Assembly (NCBI GenBank): GCA_022605405.1
Contig: JABYQQ010000013.1
Span: forward strand, 558,001-622,000
Source of the DNA: Earliella scabrosa
Lineage: Eukaryota > Basidiomycota > Agaricomycetes > Polyporales > Polyporaceae
Reading direction: 5' to 3'
DNA: 64,000 bases
Shown: positions 22,151-33,811 of the stretch, piece after piece
Position numbering within the stretch: position 1 is the first letter of the stretch
Layout: each line of letters opens with the position of its first letter
Program-made: the position numbers and the translations under genes
The notes under the pieces: generated by a model
Told to the model about the DNA's origin: nothing
The model's database searches: none
Seen by the model: only the letters and a program-made list of their open reading frames with translations

Positions 22151-24012
22151 ATGTCCATAGTCTCCAGGCCTCTCCCAAGGGAGCTGCTGCTATCTTCTCT
22201 AGTAGAAACAAGGTTAGTTGTGAACTTTTCCCTGTGTCGCTTGAGTTCTAACTTTCCGACCATTCATCACTAGCTGCGACACTGTAAGTCTCGAGTGGCA
22301 CACCGTGTTTCTTCAACTGGACTTACACTATCAACACCTAGGTCTCACGACTACTTTCACTCGGGTCCCTTCTTGTCGGGTCCCTACGAAGGTGGAAACT
22401 CTCTACCAACGCTGCCGTCCGTGCACCGATACACACCATTCCGGATGAACTCCTTCTTGTCATCTTCCAGCTCGTCCTCTGCCAACCTCCGCATAGTCGC
22501 GTGGTTGCACCTTCAGGAGAATCACGAGACGGAATCGAAGTATCCATGATCCTCGGCATCACCCATGTCTGCAAGAGGTGGAGGGCGGTTGCCATCGGTT
22601 ACCCATGCCTATGGTCTTGCATCGGCGATCGTCATCTCGAGCTGCTCGAACTGTTCCTCGTTCGCTCCCTCCAAATCCCATTGTCTCTACATTTACGGTC
22701 GGATACCCCGGGATTGAGGAACATTTTATCGATATGCGGGCGGCGCGTTCAGCGAATGGACTTAGGTGTTTCACCGAATTTTCCCCACGTTCAGGACCTG
22801 CTCAAGTTCGAGCCTACCTCCCTCCAATGTCTCACCATCGCTTATGACGATGATACCCCTCGTCTAGACGAAGAATTGGGTTCAGTTCTACTGTTCGATC
22901 AAGATAGCGTCCACCTAAAGGCCCTGGCTATCCATCGCGGACACCATTGGCTACCTTCCAATGTATTTCCACAACTCACTCACCTTCATCTGGAATTGGC
23001 TCCAGGACGACATACACCCAACGCCAGTCTCTACCGACTCTTGAATAACGCACCAGGCCTAGAGTCCCTCTTCCTTTGTGGTATCATCCCTTCCCCCGAC
23101 CCGATCCCTGAACCGACACAGCGTGTCCACCTCCCTCGTCTACGATCTATCCACATGGTTATCGGATGCTTCGCTACATCGATGGGAATACTCGCTGCGT
23201 TGATCGTGCATCCGCATGCGTATGTATGTCTCAACGAATTCCGCATTCTCAATGAAGTTCCTCCGCCCTCTCGACACATTGACTTCCTGGACGCCATCAC
23301 GTCTATGGCACTCGCCATTGACGGAGATACGGTGCATCTACTCCTAGAAGGGCCATCATCCGGACTATTGCTACAAGGGAATTTCAATGACCCGGGTTTC
23401 GTGGACGATTGGCTGGACATGCTTGACATGGTAGTACCGCTTACCCGGATCCAATCCATGGATCTGTTCATTGGCCATGCCGGGTATAGGCTCTTCATCC
23501 TGCTTCCAAAGATGCCCCGGCTTATCAGGCTGAACATCCGCCTTGATGGTTGTGAGCCCCTCACAATCGACCCTTTTCCCGTCGCCGGGCTCCTACACGA
23601 CGCTCTGATGAATGCAACAATCTGCCCCAAGCTGACGACTCTGGCGGTAGATGTTGTCAATGACTGGATCCCCGTTCATGACTTCCACATTCTCATCCTC
23701 ACCAAGCTACTCGTCGGACGAGACACGCTGAAGCTACCCCACCTCTCAATCATGTATCAACCATTTGCGGATTTGGCATCTTCACCAAGCCAAGAGATGC
23801 TCGACCTGACCTGGAAGCTATTCGACGAGGGAATGAAATCCGATTACCCGCTAACGCTATCCCGGAATCCTGGCCGTCCTTACGGCACCTTCAAGGAGAT
23901 TGGGCACCTATGGCGTCCCAATGCCGCGGATGCCTTTTGGGATTTAGATAGCTCGCTAGAGCCCTTCTATGTGTTTCCATGGGGTGGAAGGAAACGTGAT
24001 GAAGATATTTAG
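22151..24012 (+). CDS. F-box protein with leucine-rich C-terminal region (580 aa)
   Basis: Exons: 22151-22212 (62 nt), a 10-nt microexon 22274-22283 and 22342-24012. Only this join keeps frame. The short N-terminal segment (MSIVSRPLPRELLLSSLVET) and microexon (SCDT) lead into a coiled stretch and then the F-box core PIHTIPDELLLVIFQLVL with HVCKRWRAVAIGYPCLWSCI, a classic F-box sequence. The rest has LRR-like helices and strands such as LTHLHLELAPG and LFLCGII, and ends WGGRKRDEDI. It is expected to be an SCF-type substrate receptor, substrate unknown. This fits the F-box/LRR family expanded in Agaricomycetes. The strong F-box signature makes the call firm, while the microexon is a prediction. 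Confidence 0.88.
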
Positions 24013-26143
24013 ACCCTTCCTAGAACGCGACAAACCAATGCAACGAGCGAGAGCGGAGACTTATACATGTGTCGAGAGCGATGTAGTTCGAAAGAGCGAT
24101 CACACAACTTGAAGGCTTCAACGAGCTTAGTCCGACGGTCCACCTCACCTGTTTTCTCTCCCTTCATCGACCATACAGTCCCGCTGCTTTCTTTGCGCCG
24201 CTGTCATTATCCGTGCTATGTGATACCTGGTAGACATCAGGCCATGGTCAACTAGAGTGCTATTGCGACGTCTTGTGCCCTAGTTGACAAGTCTTGACAG
24301 GACACAAAATCATAGTCGCGTATACGTCGATCTTGAGCTCACAGATGTCAGCGTGCCGGCTGCCATGCGAGACGAGCGACATCGCGCAGCCACCATTGAC
24401 CAATGCTCGGCAAGTACCAACGTTCACGACAAACTGCATTATTCCCGTACGACCATAGCAAACTACACTACTCACAGTCGTTCACGGCCTGTCTACAGCC
24501 TACTCATTACGCAATGTTATTAGACGTGGCGAATGCTGTCGGTGTCGTGGGGTTATTGGGGTCAGGAATTGTCGAGGTCGGTGTGTGAGCGTAGCGGAGT
24601 CGAGGTTGAGGTCGAGGTCGTGCGCTGTTGGCGTCATCAGTGATCACCTTTCCCGGTCGTCAAGCACTGCAGCTACACGATACCGAGGCCGTCGTAGCTG
24701 AGGGCTGTCGGGGCTGCGAGCTGTCACTATCGTGAGTTGGTGGCGTTGTGAGCTGTCGCGGAGACATTTCGGCATCGGCTGTCGAAGCGGGTCATACGTT
24801 ATCGGGGTCGGCATTGGCATGGTAAGCTGTTGGAGCCTTGAGCGATCGGCAGCGTGAGCAATCGGAGACCAGAGGTGTCGGGGTCGGGGTCGTGTATTGT
24901 GAGCGTCGTCGCTGACTCGCCGGCAGCCTGCGATGATATTGTATGTACGGGTACTGTTTGGAGACGAAAGATGGTGCCGAACAGGTACGGGTGAGTGGCA
25001 TGGCAGGAAGACGGACGAATCCAGCGTGCGCGGTCTGGCTTGAGGGACGCGCGTGTGTGCATGCGGACAGTGAATGGGATGCCGGGGTGGGGTAAGAGAG
25101 GAACCTGGAGTGCGTACGGTGAGTAATGGGGATCTTCTCGTAGCACACGAAGCGACGACTGACCACTGGGTGTGCAATGTAAACCCCGATCCCGCGGGCA
25201 GAGGGCAGATGCATTGGCGCGGCGAGGATAACGAGGGAGCGGGAGGGAGCACCAATTGAGAGCTGTATACACACTGGACGTCTGGACGGTGAGAACAGCG
25301 ATCGAAGGATCGAGGGCGGTGAGCAGCCTGACAGCGCGGGTGAGGGGAGAGCGCGAGCAACAGGCACTGGCAAACGAGAGAGTGTCGTGGTCCAGAGAAT
25401 AATTGAACACGCGGAGAGCAATGGATAGCTGCAGAAGTCGCGCTGGATGAGGCTTGGAAACGCGGACTCTGGAAGGTCTTGGATGATTTCTTCTCGACGG
25501 AGAGACTTAGTGAGCGGTGCAGTGCTAGGCGAGGCGCGTTTGGTCAAGTTCCTAGATAAGGAGTCAGACGAGGCTTCAGGGCGCACCTTGAAAGCTTGAC
25601 AGCCTGCTCTGTCGCGGAAGACCTTGAAAGCGTTGTGGAGATCTGGGAGCAACTGGGGAGCAATGACCACCCCACGATGGGCCATGAAGGCGGCACAGGT
25701 AGCGACAAAAGAGAAGAAACACCAAGCAGTCTTGGCGTAACGGTAAGTAGACGCTTGGTTTGGTGCGCTGAGCTGTAGGGTTTGTCGTTCGAATCCCCAA
25801 CTGACCGGCTACTGTTTTTGACCTGGCGGATGCATGAGAGCCTAAGAGCATACCTCACCCGGTCACCGGACCTCTTGGGTCCGTTCAAGCAGCTCTTGCT
25901 GTCCCGTGCGGCGTACTATAATCACTATACATACCACTCTGCCGACAGCCACTTACGCACGCTCGTCATCCGAGTGGTACGGCCCATCCATATACTACGC
26001 CGTATGACGCCTTCTTGCTTGGCGGCCAGATGAGTGGACTCGCCGTCACCGACGATGGATCCGGTAGGCCTCACAGATTGTGCAAGAAGGTAAGACATTG
26101 TGAGTCAACATCGCGTGATGCTACAAGAGTGAAGCCATAGCAC
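24013..26143. other. Gene-poor stretch with low-complexity DNA
   Basis: Contains a GAGGTC-type short repeat near 24600-24630 and a long C/T-biased minus strand. A minus-strand frame with ATG at 25685 runs 297 codons to 24792. Its first 80 residues look plausible (contains RDRAGCQAFKVRPEASSD and SLRREEIIQDLPESAFPSL), but the remainder is Ser/Pro/Arg low complexity. It may be the end of an unrecognised gene. I see no transfer RNA; a TTCGAAT motif near 25789 was tested and dropped. Confidence 0.35.
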
Positions 26144-27070
26144 CTATATACTGTGACGCCGCGAAGGATACACGCTTCCACTAACGTCTCCGGCAGAGAA
26201 CAGAGCCAGAACCTCCGCCGATGTCTCGCCATCGCTTGTCCCCTCGTCCGTATCCGAGCTCAAACCAAGGCACAGGCAACCCAGCTCGGCTGACATGTCC
26301 TCGTCTCGCGGTTGCCCAGCGTTGAGCCGGTCTGGCGCAAAGCCTTTCGCAGAGATGCTCAAGAGCATCTGGGTGTAGGTGTTCGCAAATACACTGAGTG
26401 CTGCGTCACCGTGTGCGCCCCGAGTCGATGAGCCTGCGGCAGGCTCGACGAGTGAAACGAACGCTGTGAACTCTTCCGGAAGCCAGAAGAGCAGCCGTCT
26501 ATCTCCTTGTCCGGGTGCCGTCCAGCTGACCATGCGAGAGTCCTGACAATCGAAGTCGTTCAGAAAGAGTATGAGAAGAGACCAACACGAGAATGACCTG
26601 GTCGAATTCGAATTCTGCATCATTGCCCACGATCATCGAAGCATGCATCGTAGGGCCGTAGCCGCACAAGATGCACCGGGGTTCCTTCACCAGCAGGGCA
26701 ACTGTGGTAATATGTATGTGAGTGTCCAGAGGTGCGCAAAAACATGAATCTACCTTCCCCATGACCCGCATCTGCCAACACGACACTCATGTTGCGCCAC
26801 TTTGGATGCGGCTTCGCTGCGCCTTCCACGCTGTCGACATAAGAATAGGAGACGTATATAGTGCCGAACAGAGGGCTCGGTGTAACACTGGATTGCGAGG
26901 ATCAGAACCGTCCTGAGCAAACACTTCGGAAACTCACGAGTCGGGTGTGGTCATCATCGTCGTTGGAGGAAGTATGCGCCACCGAAGAAGCAGCGAGAGC
27001 CTGGACGACGAAGACAAAGACGTTGTGGCGCTCGGCATGATATTGAACCTTTGGCTCTTATCTACACGCA
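26144..27070 (-). CDS. Hypothetical protein, start uncertain
   Basis: A chain of in-frame exons reads toward lower coordinates: one with VQYHAERHNVFVFVVQALAA near 27040-26940 (acceptor ATAAG), one with FGTIYVSYSYVDSVEG and KWRNMSVVLADAGHGE, one with LLVKEPRCILCGYGPTMHAS and EFEFDQ, and a last exon after a GTCATT...TTGTCAG intron with SRMVSWTAPGQGDRRLLFWL and PEEFTAFVSL, ending in TAG. The LLFWLPEEF segment resembles the tail of many mushroom F-box or WD40 proteins. No F-box or repeat is visible upstream, so the true N-terminus is either missed or lost. Function unknown. Confidence 0.5.
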
Positions 27071-27580
27071 TGGGGGCGGACGAGACCTTACGAGTCGCGG
27101 CAATCACGGGCGTTTGGAACGCATGCTCATTGACACCGTCCGGCGGAACACCTGACATGATACATGCCTACAGGCAACAAACTCGTCAACTACCATAAGC
27201 ACCAGCGCAGCTCATCCTTCCGAAGTGTTGACGAACCTCGGGACAAGTCGTGAACGAAGGAAAGCGGTGGACATATCAGAAGTCGATAGCAACGCTGTCG
27301 CGGGATCGACATACCGTCATGGAGTGCTGCCCGAAACAGGATGTTAGGGCACATCGTTGCTTGTGGCTTTGTGCGCGAGTCGGGGACGAGCGTGAGCCTA
27401 GGTCAATAGCAGGGGGGTTGATCGCTAGCAGAGCGGGCCCGAGTTGGGCTGGTGTGGGTGCACCAGCTGCTGCGGACGAGCCGCACTGCGTATGGAGCTC
27501 GTCAGCGGGATGGAGAACGAAGCCAGATGGGGAGAACATACCGCAGTATCCTGGCGGCAGTCCAGCAACAGTCCGGCGTG
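27071..27580. other. Intergenic, left copy of a diverged direct repeat
   Basis: The segment 27490-27590 recurs, diverged, at 28010-28095. Nothing else is supportable. Confidence 0.4.
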
Positions 27581-28095
27581 AGAGGTGCATGTGTGGATTC
27601 ATAAGAGGAGGCGGGAACCGAGACCCCCCAAGGGCATCTCGACCGAGGCACAGATCCCTGCCTCCCTGATCGGCGCGACGCCCCCCTTCCATCAGGGCCC
27701 ACCCCCGCAGGACTTCACCGACGCGCTCGACGCCCTGCCCCTGCTCGAAATCTACCCCGAAGACCCGACGATCCGCAGCCCGTAGGGCACGGGCGCGGAG
27801 ACGTTCGGGCTCAGCCCTCGAACAAGCGACTCGCGTCCATCATCGACGACGGGCAGTTCCAGGCATTCCGCAGCTCGTGGGTCCAGGAGGCGTGACCGTG
27901 CACGCGTTCGTCTTCGCGGACCCCGCCGCGGTGTGTGGACATCAGGACGTTGGATCGCTGGCAGAGCGGGATGCGATGGCGTGGGCTACTGAGTCACTAA
28001 GTGCATCGGGGTATGGGGCTCGTCAGTGGGATGGAGAACGAAGCCAGATGCAGTACATACAGCGGCGGCGGTCCGATACCAGTCCGACTGACAAC
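27490..28095 (+). repeat. Diverged direct repeat pair (about 85-100 bp, 520 bp apart)
   Basis: Both copies share CTCGTCAG followed by GGGATGGAGAACGAAGCCAG and then ACATAC-G-C and CAGTCC blocks. Copy 1 is about 27490-27590 and copy 2 about 28010-28095. They bracket the carboxylesterase relic, consistent with a local duplication or an insertion footprint. Confidence 0.7.
27600..27895 (+). pseudogene. Carboxylesterase/lipase relic (type-B family)
   Basis: A short stretch encodes the fungal type-B carboxylesterase pattern: ALPLLEIYPEDPTIRSP, then GTGAETFGLSP, then in a shifted frame KRLASIIDDGQFQAFRSSW, then in a further frame HAFVFADPAA. These match the region before the catalytic histidine in carotenoid-ester-lipase-like enzymes. 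It is broken by an in-frame TAG at 27783-27785 and by two frame changes. The upstream catalytic-serine region and the downstream histidine motif are absent. It therefore cannot encode an active enzyme. Confidence 0.7.
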
Positions 28096-28689
28096 ACTGC
28101 CATAGGCGAGGTAGGGAGTTGAAGTAGAGACTTGCGCGGGGGGCGTTCAGCGCGTCCAAGGCCAACGGATGAACGCGGTGAGCGGGCATAGATAGAAGTA
28201 GCATGGGTGACAACTTGCCTTCTGGCCTCCATCACCGGCAACTCGCATTGGCTAGGTTTCGGTAGAAGTTCACTAGCCCTACATCGCATTGGACTTCCGT
28301 CAACCGCCAAGGGTAGACCTGGAGATAAGAAGCACATCAACATCGACAGGCCAACAGGGTGGAGCGTACCGCAATGGTCCTCGTCGGCACACGAGTTGGA
28401 TGCTATGCACGCGGCATGCACAGTGCAGTGGCAGTGGAGGACAATGCGGATGACGATGGGCGACGACGGTCGACGACGGTCGACGACGGTCGGATACCGA
28501 TGGACGGCGATGGTGGTGGTGCCCACCGACTGAGCAGCGTCGACGATGCTCGAGTCATGCCCGCCGACTGCTCTGAAAGCAACTCGATCGTGCAGACCGT
28601 CCTCGCGGCCGTCGTGGTCGCAAGCTCCAAGTCAGCAGCGCCAACTCCGCCTGCGACGAACATGTCCGTCGGCGTCTATACACAAACAA
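27896..28689. other. Noncoding with short tandem repeats
   Basis: Contains three near-perfect GACGACGGTC units at about 28459-28490 and related GGCGATGGT motifs. A block with GTCGACGATGCT and ATCGTGCAGACCG recurs near 34420-34475, on the far side of the transposase. Confidence 0.5.
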
Positions 28690-29330
28690 CACCAAGCAGG
28701 ACTGTCACCCGGCCCGACGCTGCCATGTCATTGCAAGCTCTCGCCACGCACTCGCACAACGGTATCCTCGACCCCGCGCCCTTCTACTCGCCCCCGCACG
28801 TCCGCTTCCGCATGGCGCGCATAAAGGAGAACGAGTGCTCCGCGTCCGAGTGCTCGCTCATCTGCAACGACTACTGGGAAGCGGGCTATGGGCGGATACT
28901 GATGGTGCCCCGCGTGAAGCTCGCGTACGACCACGTAAGTCTCCATCTCGATGCGCGTTCTCAGCATGTTCTGACCTCGTATCAAATTCGTGTGTTTGAA
29001 CTTCTGCTCTTCTAGCGCGTTTGAGACATCATTCACCCCGCACGACGAAACCTCACCGCGATCCGGGGGTACGTCCGCCTCGGTGGCCTACCCGACAACC
29101 CCCGCACAGACCCGCAAGACCGCCTCTTCACCGAAGAGGAGAGCGAGCCGATCGACTTCAAGCCCGGGCCCGAGTACGGTGAGTCTCTCTCGACAGTACC
29201 TCGGGCTCATGGCGTGCGCGGCGACTGCCTTGCTGACCGATTGCCTGCAGTGTGGTGTTCCACGGTCCACCTACCGTCCATCGACTCCGAGGATAAGACG
29301 GATATCACCCCCGACCATGGTCTCCCATCG
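28690..29330 (+). pseudogene. CAP59-type alpha-1,3-mannosyltransferase relic
   Basis: C-terminal fragment of the CAP59/CMT1 mannosyltransferase family (Cryptococcus capsule-linked enzymes and many mushroom paralogues). Exon 1 has HNGILDPAPFYSPPHVRFR and ECSASECSLICNDYWEAGYG ending at a GTAAGT donor. Exon 2 starts at 29016 with RV, then TGA at 29022-29024, then DIIHPARRNLTAIRGYVRLG and DNPRTDPQDRLFTEEE. A short exon 3 follows a CCTGCAG acceptor. The N-terminal glycosyltransferase core and the usual Cys-Trp-Asn before the first motif are missing (here SHN). The early stop plus truncation indicate a pseudogene, assuming the splice is right. Confidence 0.6.
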
Positions 29331-29723
29331 TCATCCGCGTCTTGTCCTCCGATGCCAGCGTGTCTGCTGCAGCACATCGCCGCTCAAGTCATGTACTGGT
29401 GATGACGATCGCGGTACCTTCACATGTTGGCCTCCCAACGTCGATGTCATGCTGAACCGCAGGTCTACTGACGAGCTCCACACACGTTATACGGGAGCCC
29501 GGTGTCTTCATAGTGATGTTACATAGTTGTCCCGCCGCATCCGTCATATGTCAAGCGATATATGTCCCCGACCCACGTGCCACGCGCAACTAACAGTGCT
29601 CTAGGAGATGATATGAGGCATTGATCCTATGCTGCGCGCCGTCTATATCTCTGTCTAGATCTTACAAATAGTGACGTTTTATTAACAATCCTTTCAATTG
29701 TATCTAGCTCTAGAAATAGTACG
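29331..29723. other. Intergenic, downstream flank of transposase gene
   Basis: AT-richer than the surroundings. A clear terminal inverted repeat beginning CACTA was not found here by eye. Confidence 0.35.
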
Positions 29724-32700
29724 TTAGCGCACACGCACATCGCTAGAGGTGGTAGCTGAGCGTACCCTATCCAAAGACCGTACAACAATACACTCTCGTC
29801 CGATATCTTCTGGAGTGTAAACCAATGCTGCAAAATGCGCAATGATGGCCTTGAGCGGGACAACTCGCGGCGTGGTGTCGAATGAGTGGTAGTACAACTT
29901 CGTGTTCAAGTCCTCTAGTGTGCGATAAGGGTCGCAAAGCTCGTGTTCCTTGTTCAGAGCTATGAGTTCCTTGATCACGACGAATGGCTCCACGACAAGA
30001 TGATCGCCTTCCCGTCGCTGGTGGTAGAAGATGCTGTCGATCTGCCCGGCGCCTTCGCTCTCGTACTGTCCTGACTTGATCTTGTATGTCACGAAGGAAT
30101 CCCGCCCGCCAGCCGTGAACTTGACACCTCCATGGTTCGCGCTCTTCACGAACTCCCCGCGAGTAGGCAGCGTGACCAGCTTGCGCGTTACTCGACCATG
30201 CGCTGAGGCAAAGTGTGAACCGCGTTCATTCACCACGGTCAGGAGAGCGTCGTAGATTTCCCGAGGGAGCTGGCTCTGTGAGCCGATATCGTATTTGTGC
30301 TCAGGGATGTTGTTCGAATAGAGAAACTCGAACGAGAGTACGTCGGTGACTCTGATACCACGGGCCAGATCTGTGAATGTCTTCTTGAAGGACTCGAACC
30401 AACTCTGATACAAAGGCTGCTGTGGCCAGTCGACGGTGTTCATAATCCAACGCAGCTTTGCACCCATGTAGAAATAGCGGATGAACGTCATGGGCATCTC
30501 ATCTAATGCAAAGTCAGAGAGTGTCCTCTTGTTCTGGCAATGGTACTCACGGGGCTTATGATTTGTGTTAAGACGTTGAAGCATGCCGTTGTAACGTTCA
30601 AAAGGGTACGCCCACCAGCCATGGACAGGTCCAAAGAGCGCGAGGCACGGGGCAAGATGGAGAGCGAGATGATGGTTGGGAACCAGGTCTTGCGCGAAAA
30701 GCTCGCGGATACCTGAGAGATACTGGTACATGCGGATGTCGTATGTGGTGGCGCGAGCGGGAGACATAGACCTCCGCGTGGCGAGGTCAACGGCGATGAC
30801 AAGATCAACAAAGTTCTGGAAAACTCGACGTTCTTCCAGCGTTGCCTTCGCATGTCCCCATAACCGGCCGAGAGTGATGACCATGTGGACGGTGCAGAGC
30901 GTCCGCCACTGGTCCGCCTTGAGTTTCCCATGTTCGGAACTCCCGATATTGTGAGGCGGTTTCTCCAGCCAGGTTGGCAATACAATATGCGCTATGTCGT
31001 CTCTCACTGTCTTCAGTACTTCCGTGTTGAAGACATCGTACTTGCGTTTTCCCTTCTGGGGAGTCGTCCCCGGAATGTGGTAGTGGTTCGTGGGTGCTGG
31101 TAAGGGGTCAGGTATCCGCAATGTTTGGTTCACATCTTCGATAGGTCTGGCCTGGTTGGAGATAAGCTGAGCTCTTGGTAGATACGATCTATTGATGCCC
31201 ACTCACCCACGTCAGCAAGGCTTCGATGATGTCAGACTTCTTCGGGACTGCGTCGGTCTTCAGTATGTCGTTGTATCGCGCAACTGCGAAGAGGTAATCC
31301 TTCCTGACGCGATCAAGCATACTTGTGGAATTGCGTGAGACGCCCTTGAGGACTGTCTGAAGCCACGTTTGCTGTTCCTGCGGTGTGTGCTCATTGAGGG
31401 GCTTGGGGGTGTTCTTCTGCCCGTAGACGTCGATCTGGAAAATCGCCATACAATGTTCGCGCAATTGGCCCAAGAAGAGATTGTGCATCGTATCGAGAAG
31501 GGCGAACCGCGTGGGATCCCAGTATTCCAGACGTAGTAGTTCCGACCAGCGCAGGCCGTGTGCTTTGAAGATCTCTTCCCGCTCTGCCTCCGTCGCTGCT
31601 TCCCTCCATTGCCGTGCGATCGTGCAGTGTTCCGTCCACGTTGGTGCACGCGGCCACCGCGACCGGTCCAGGTTGTTGATATCATGCAGCTGCAGCCTGC
31701 AGAAGGAGCAAAAGTTCCGTGAATGGTAATGACCGAAACCCCCGGTCTTGCGGAGAGCAGGGAGGTCGCAGACAAGAGGGATGATAGCAGCTCTGACCAA
31801 TCGTCCAGTAGTCCTCATAGCCGTACGCTCAAGTTGAACGCCGAAGTGCCATAGCTCTAGCAGCTCATCTACGAGCGGCCGGAGGAAATGGGCAAGTTGA
31901 TGCACGTTAGGTTCTTTGGGGCCAGGAATGATTCCAGCTAGATAGATGTTCTCGGGGCGGAACCGAAGATGCGGGGGTAGATTTTCGCAAGCGAGGTATA
32001 TCGCACCGATCGAGTGGGATTTACCTGCCCGCTTGTTACCATATGGATTGAACCAGTCTATGAATAAACTGAAGACGAGGTGGACGGATCCGTGGTCCTG
32101 TACGGAGAAGAGGGTTCTACCGTCCGGTCCGACAAACTCTCGTATGCACGGTGAGTCAAGGATGTCGTGATATACCTGAGCTCCTGCCGCGGTCGCACTT
32201 GCAGTATCCCATGACTTCTCGAGGAGGCGCTCGATCTCCAACCGCATGAAGAGTTCCGCGAGCCAAGATTTCATGCTACGGAAGGCGAAAGACTTGATGG
32301 GCTCCCAGACAATCTCAGGCCTGCGACCTGGCTTGGACGGACTGAGCATCTTCTTCTTCATGAGACGAGCTCCGCACACGCCTTGATCAGTGCGCTGGTG
32401 AGTGCAGCGATGGGGATATGCGTTACGGGGCTTCGTCGTGTCCGGGGCGTAGATAGCCAAGCATGACGGGCATGCAGCGAATTCGGTGATGTCTGGATTC
32501 AAACCAAGTCTGGATATGACTGTTCGCAGATCGAGGGGAACTTGGTCGAGAAGTCGCTGGTCCGTACTGGTCAAAGCGGAGGATCCCGAGCTCCACGTCA
32601 ACGCGCCGAAGATGACGAGCCTCATGGTGTTGAGCATGAATTCTGCTTGAACAAAAGCAACTGCCGATAGAGTGTGGAGGAGTGTTACCATGAGGAGCGC

Positions 32701-33811
32701 CACTAAGATGAAGGTGGGGGTCTTCTTCTTGTCGTGCTGGAATATCGATGCTGCAGGAATGTCAAGAAATATCCTGCTGTATGACAATTCGGACTTACCT
32801 GAGGGCACGCTTATAGGCGGCAGCGCATCATCCAGCACTGGCCCACGAATGGGACTCCCACATTCAATGTCTATCTTCTTCTGCCATGCGACCCGCTCCA
32901 TCTTGTCCAGACGCTCGAGCTCCGACACGAACGTCTCCACCAACTTCTCCAGCTGCCTGTCTACAGACTTGTTTCCGATCTTAGGGAGGGAGCGGAGATA
33001 TGGGAGTTCCTGCTGTACCCATGTTCGGAGAGTGTGAAGTTCAGCGCTGCCGCGATAGGTGAGATCCAGTTCTCCAACAGGTTCGTCAAGACGGGTAGGT
33101 ATAGTCTTGAACAGTAATTTCATCCACCACGGTACGTGTCGGGAACGGAGAGTGATAGAAGACTCGAGTGCAGATAACTCCTGCCTACGACACTTGACCT
33201 GCGATGGTCTCTTTCAGTTCTTTGTCTGAAACCAGACCAAGCTCACTCACCTCGGATCCATCATCTGAGCGTTCCGTGTCACTACTGCTGTCCTCGCTTG
33301 CACTGAGCTGCTGAGCAGGAACAGTGTGACTAGGTCTGGGAGTCGGAAACCCGCTTGCGTGCGACTTCGACGAAAATGGCTCCGGTCGCAGATGGGACGA
33401 AGGTGGAGATGATGACGGCCCAGTAGAACCTGAGGTTTCTGCGGGAAAAGCCCTAGTTCGTTATGTGCTGGACTGAAGTAAGTGACAAAGCGCACCTGTT
33501 GTGAGATCCTGCATGCTATCCTGTCGATTCAGACCTGAGCTCACATCCCGTGGACGGACGGCCAGGCTATCTACATTGTAGGAGGACCCTGTTTGAAGAG
33601 TGCCCAGTAGTATTGCGCTCTCCTCCGGGCCTGGATCGTCTTCCGGAACCTGTCCACTACGACCCGCCAGGCGAGCAGCGATACGCTTGACTTCATGTCT
33701 GGCTTTGTGTTGTTTGATCCTCCCAGCGTCGAGGACTTGACCGTGACGAATCGTTCCATTGACAGCTCTGTAAGTTAACTTGATACAGTCGGGACAGTCG
33801 CACACCCCCAT
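29724..33811 (-). mobile_element. Tnp2-type (CACTA/CMC) transposase gene, apparently intact
   Basis: ATG at 33811 (MGVCDCPDC) and TGA at 29724; about six exons join in frame without a stop. Order: N-terminal Cys-containing segment; Ser/Pro linker; helical segment ending KKIDIECGSPIRGPVLDDA; a Cys/His box (CPSCLAIYAP, HRCTHQRTDQGVCGARL); then the Tnp2 core: HLVFSLFIDWFNPYGNK, IGAIYLACENLPPHLRFRPE, AGIIPGPKEP, SRNFCSFCRLQLHDINN, LLRLEYWDPTRFALLDTMHN; and a C-terminal block with GPVHGWWAYPFERYNGMLQR. The Asp of DWFNP, Asp of LLDTMHN and Glu of PFERYNG are candidate DDE residues. CACTA elements move by cut and paste. The terminal repeats were not located, so element borders are unknown. Confidence 0.88.

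Noticed and set aside
24792..25685. 297-codon minus-strand frame
   Set aside because: Only the first part looks protein-like; the rest is Ser/Pro/Arg low complexity following C/T-rich DNA. Left as a note in the intergenic entry.
25740..25815. TTCGAATC motif resembling a tRNA T-loop
   Set aside because: The flanking five bases do not form a T-stem, and no D-arm, anticodon arm or acceptor pairing could be drawn on either strand.
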